The translations under genes were made by a program, and so were the position numbers. A model generated the notes under the pieces. It was not told the origin of the DNA and did no database searches. It was given only the letters and a program-made list of their open reading frames with translations. A stretch of DNA of 7,055 nt from Thermomicrobiales bacterium (GTDB taxonomy: Bacteria; Chloroflexota; Chloroflexia; Thermomicrobiales; UBA6265), in assembly GCA_025928535.1 (NCBI GenBank), contig JAICJJ010000143.1:1-7055 (forward strand), given 5' to 3'. This document shows, in pieces, positions 6,001 through 7,055 of this stretch. Numbering within the stretch: position 1 is the first letter of the stretch; every line of letters begins with the position of its first letter.

Positions 6001-6025
6001 CGCTGATCGAAGTATATCGTCAGCG
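6001..6025 (-). promoter_or_regulatory. Possible flavoprotein promoter -10 inside a dyad
   Basis: On the minus strand TATACT (6011-6016, 5/6) lies about 80 bases before the chosen start codon. No good -35 stands at 16-18 bases; TTGGAA (6038-6043) is 21 bases away. The -10 is framed by an inverted repeat, CGCTGA-t-CGA / TCG-TCAGCG (6001-6025, nine pairs, one bulge), as an operator over the -10 might be. The evidence is positional only. Confidence 0.4.
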
Positions 6026-6200
6026 GGCGCCCGGCATTTCCAACCGGTTCCGGCCTCCGGAACGGGCGCCGAACCAGCGGCACGAACGATCAGCGTCGGG
6101 CGAGAGCGATGATCGGTTGATTCGACGCGGTAAGGTTCAGGTCGTCATCGGCCCGCGTGGCGAAGATCTGAACAACCGTGATCGCGGGTCTTTGAAAGAT

Positions 6201-6213
6201 GTACGTATAGTAC
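6201..6213 (+). promoter_or_regulatory. Possible -10 element of the UvrA-like gene between GTAC repeats
   Basis: TATAGT (6206-6211, 5/6 to consensus) lies in GTACGTATAGTAC (6201-6213), where the self-complementary GTAC occurs on both sides. Transcription would start near 6218, giving a leader of about 124 bases. No matching -35 is seen at normal spacing. The paired GTAC motifs could be an operator; this is weak evidence. Confidence 0.35.
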
Positions 6214-6341
6214 GCTTGTTCTGCTGTTTGCATGGACCGAGCAGACCGCATCGGACGCGGCGCCGGCGCTGGCGGGCGATCACGCCAGGCGACGCCGACC
6301 GGGACCACGAAAGGAACCTCGGACGTACAAAAGGAGACACG

Positions 6342-7055
<714 letters not shown>

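Larger units (their letters stand above)
5934..6341. other. Divergent intergenic region, flavoprotein / UvrA-like gene
   Basis: A 408-base gap with no gene I can support. Open frames reach into it on the minus strand, but they lack family likeness or start signals. It holds the promoter-like elements of both flanking genes (listed separately) and a small hairpin, CTGGCG/CGCCAG (6269-6288), in the predicted leader of the UvrA-like gene. Nothing recognisable is seen at about 6084-6200. Confidence 0.5.

Noticed and set aside
5934..6083. 50-residue N-terminal extension of the flavoprotein starting at GTG 6083
   Set aside because: The extension has no domain, spans the predicted -10, and the internal ATG has a good ribosome site exactly before the rubredoxin motif.

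Overview
The window is GC-rich bacterial chromosome. It is densely coding, with short gaps and mostly minus-strand genes. The MutS N-terminus and the sigma factor look most like those of Chloroflexota, perhaps Thermomicrobia-like lineages. That placement is from memory of family sequences and is tentative. Non-ATG starts are common (TTG for mutS and the YciI-like gene, GTG for the PHA-system protein), each preceded by a good Shine-Dalgarno.

Layout, left to right. The N-terminal 216 codons of mutS run off the left edge on the minus strand (1-648). A plus-strand YciI-family gene (802-1083) is divergent from mutS and convergent with a primary-type sigma factor gene (1166-2175, minus); a hairpin at 1109-1139 separates those two and can serve both. 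As written, the sigma gene carries a one-base frameshift at 1530-1532. Upstream of it lie a long leader with a small ORF, a promoter-like site with a palindrome in its spacer, and the terminator-like hairpin of the next gene. Then come an A-type Fe-S carrier (erpA-like, 2574-2936) with a near-consensus promoter, a small cupin (3060-3407) and a PHA-granule-system-family protein (3421-3723); the last two are closely spaced and probably co-transcribed. After a strong hairpin comes a 697-residue flavoprotein (3840-5933) joining a rubredoxin-like site, a GltD-type flavin module and a C-terminal two-[4Fe-4S] ferredoxin. A 408-base divergent intergenic region separates it from a plus-strand UvrA-like ABC ATPase cut by the right edge (6342-7055).

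This is mostly housekeeping: mismatch repair, transcription initiation, Fe-S cluster assembly and redox. The only visible functional link is that the Fe-S carrier lies near a gene for a multi-cluster Fe-S flavoprotein. I see no CRISPR array, insertion sequence, tRNA, rRNA or phage gene, and no clear candidate for a new multigene system. The items most worth a second look are the sigma-factor frameshift, the rubredoxin-flavoprotein-ferredoxin fusion, the UvrA-like protein that lacks the UvrB-binding insertion, and the palindromes placed over predicted promoters.
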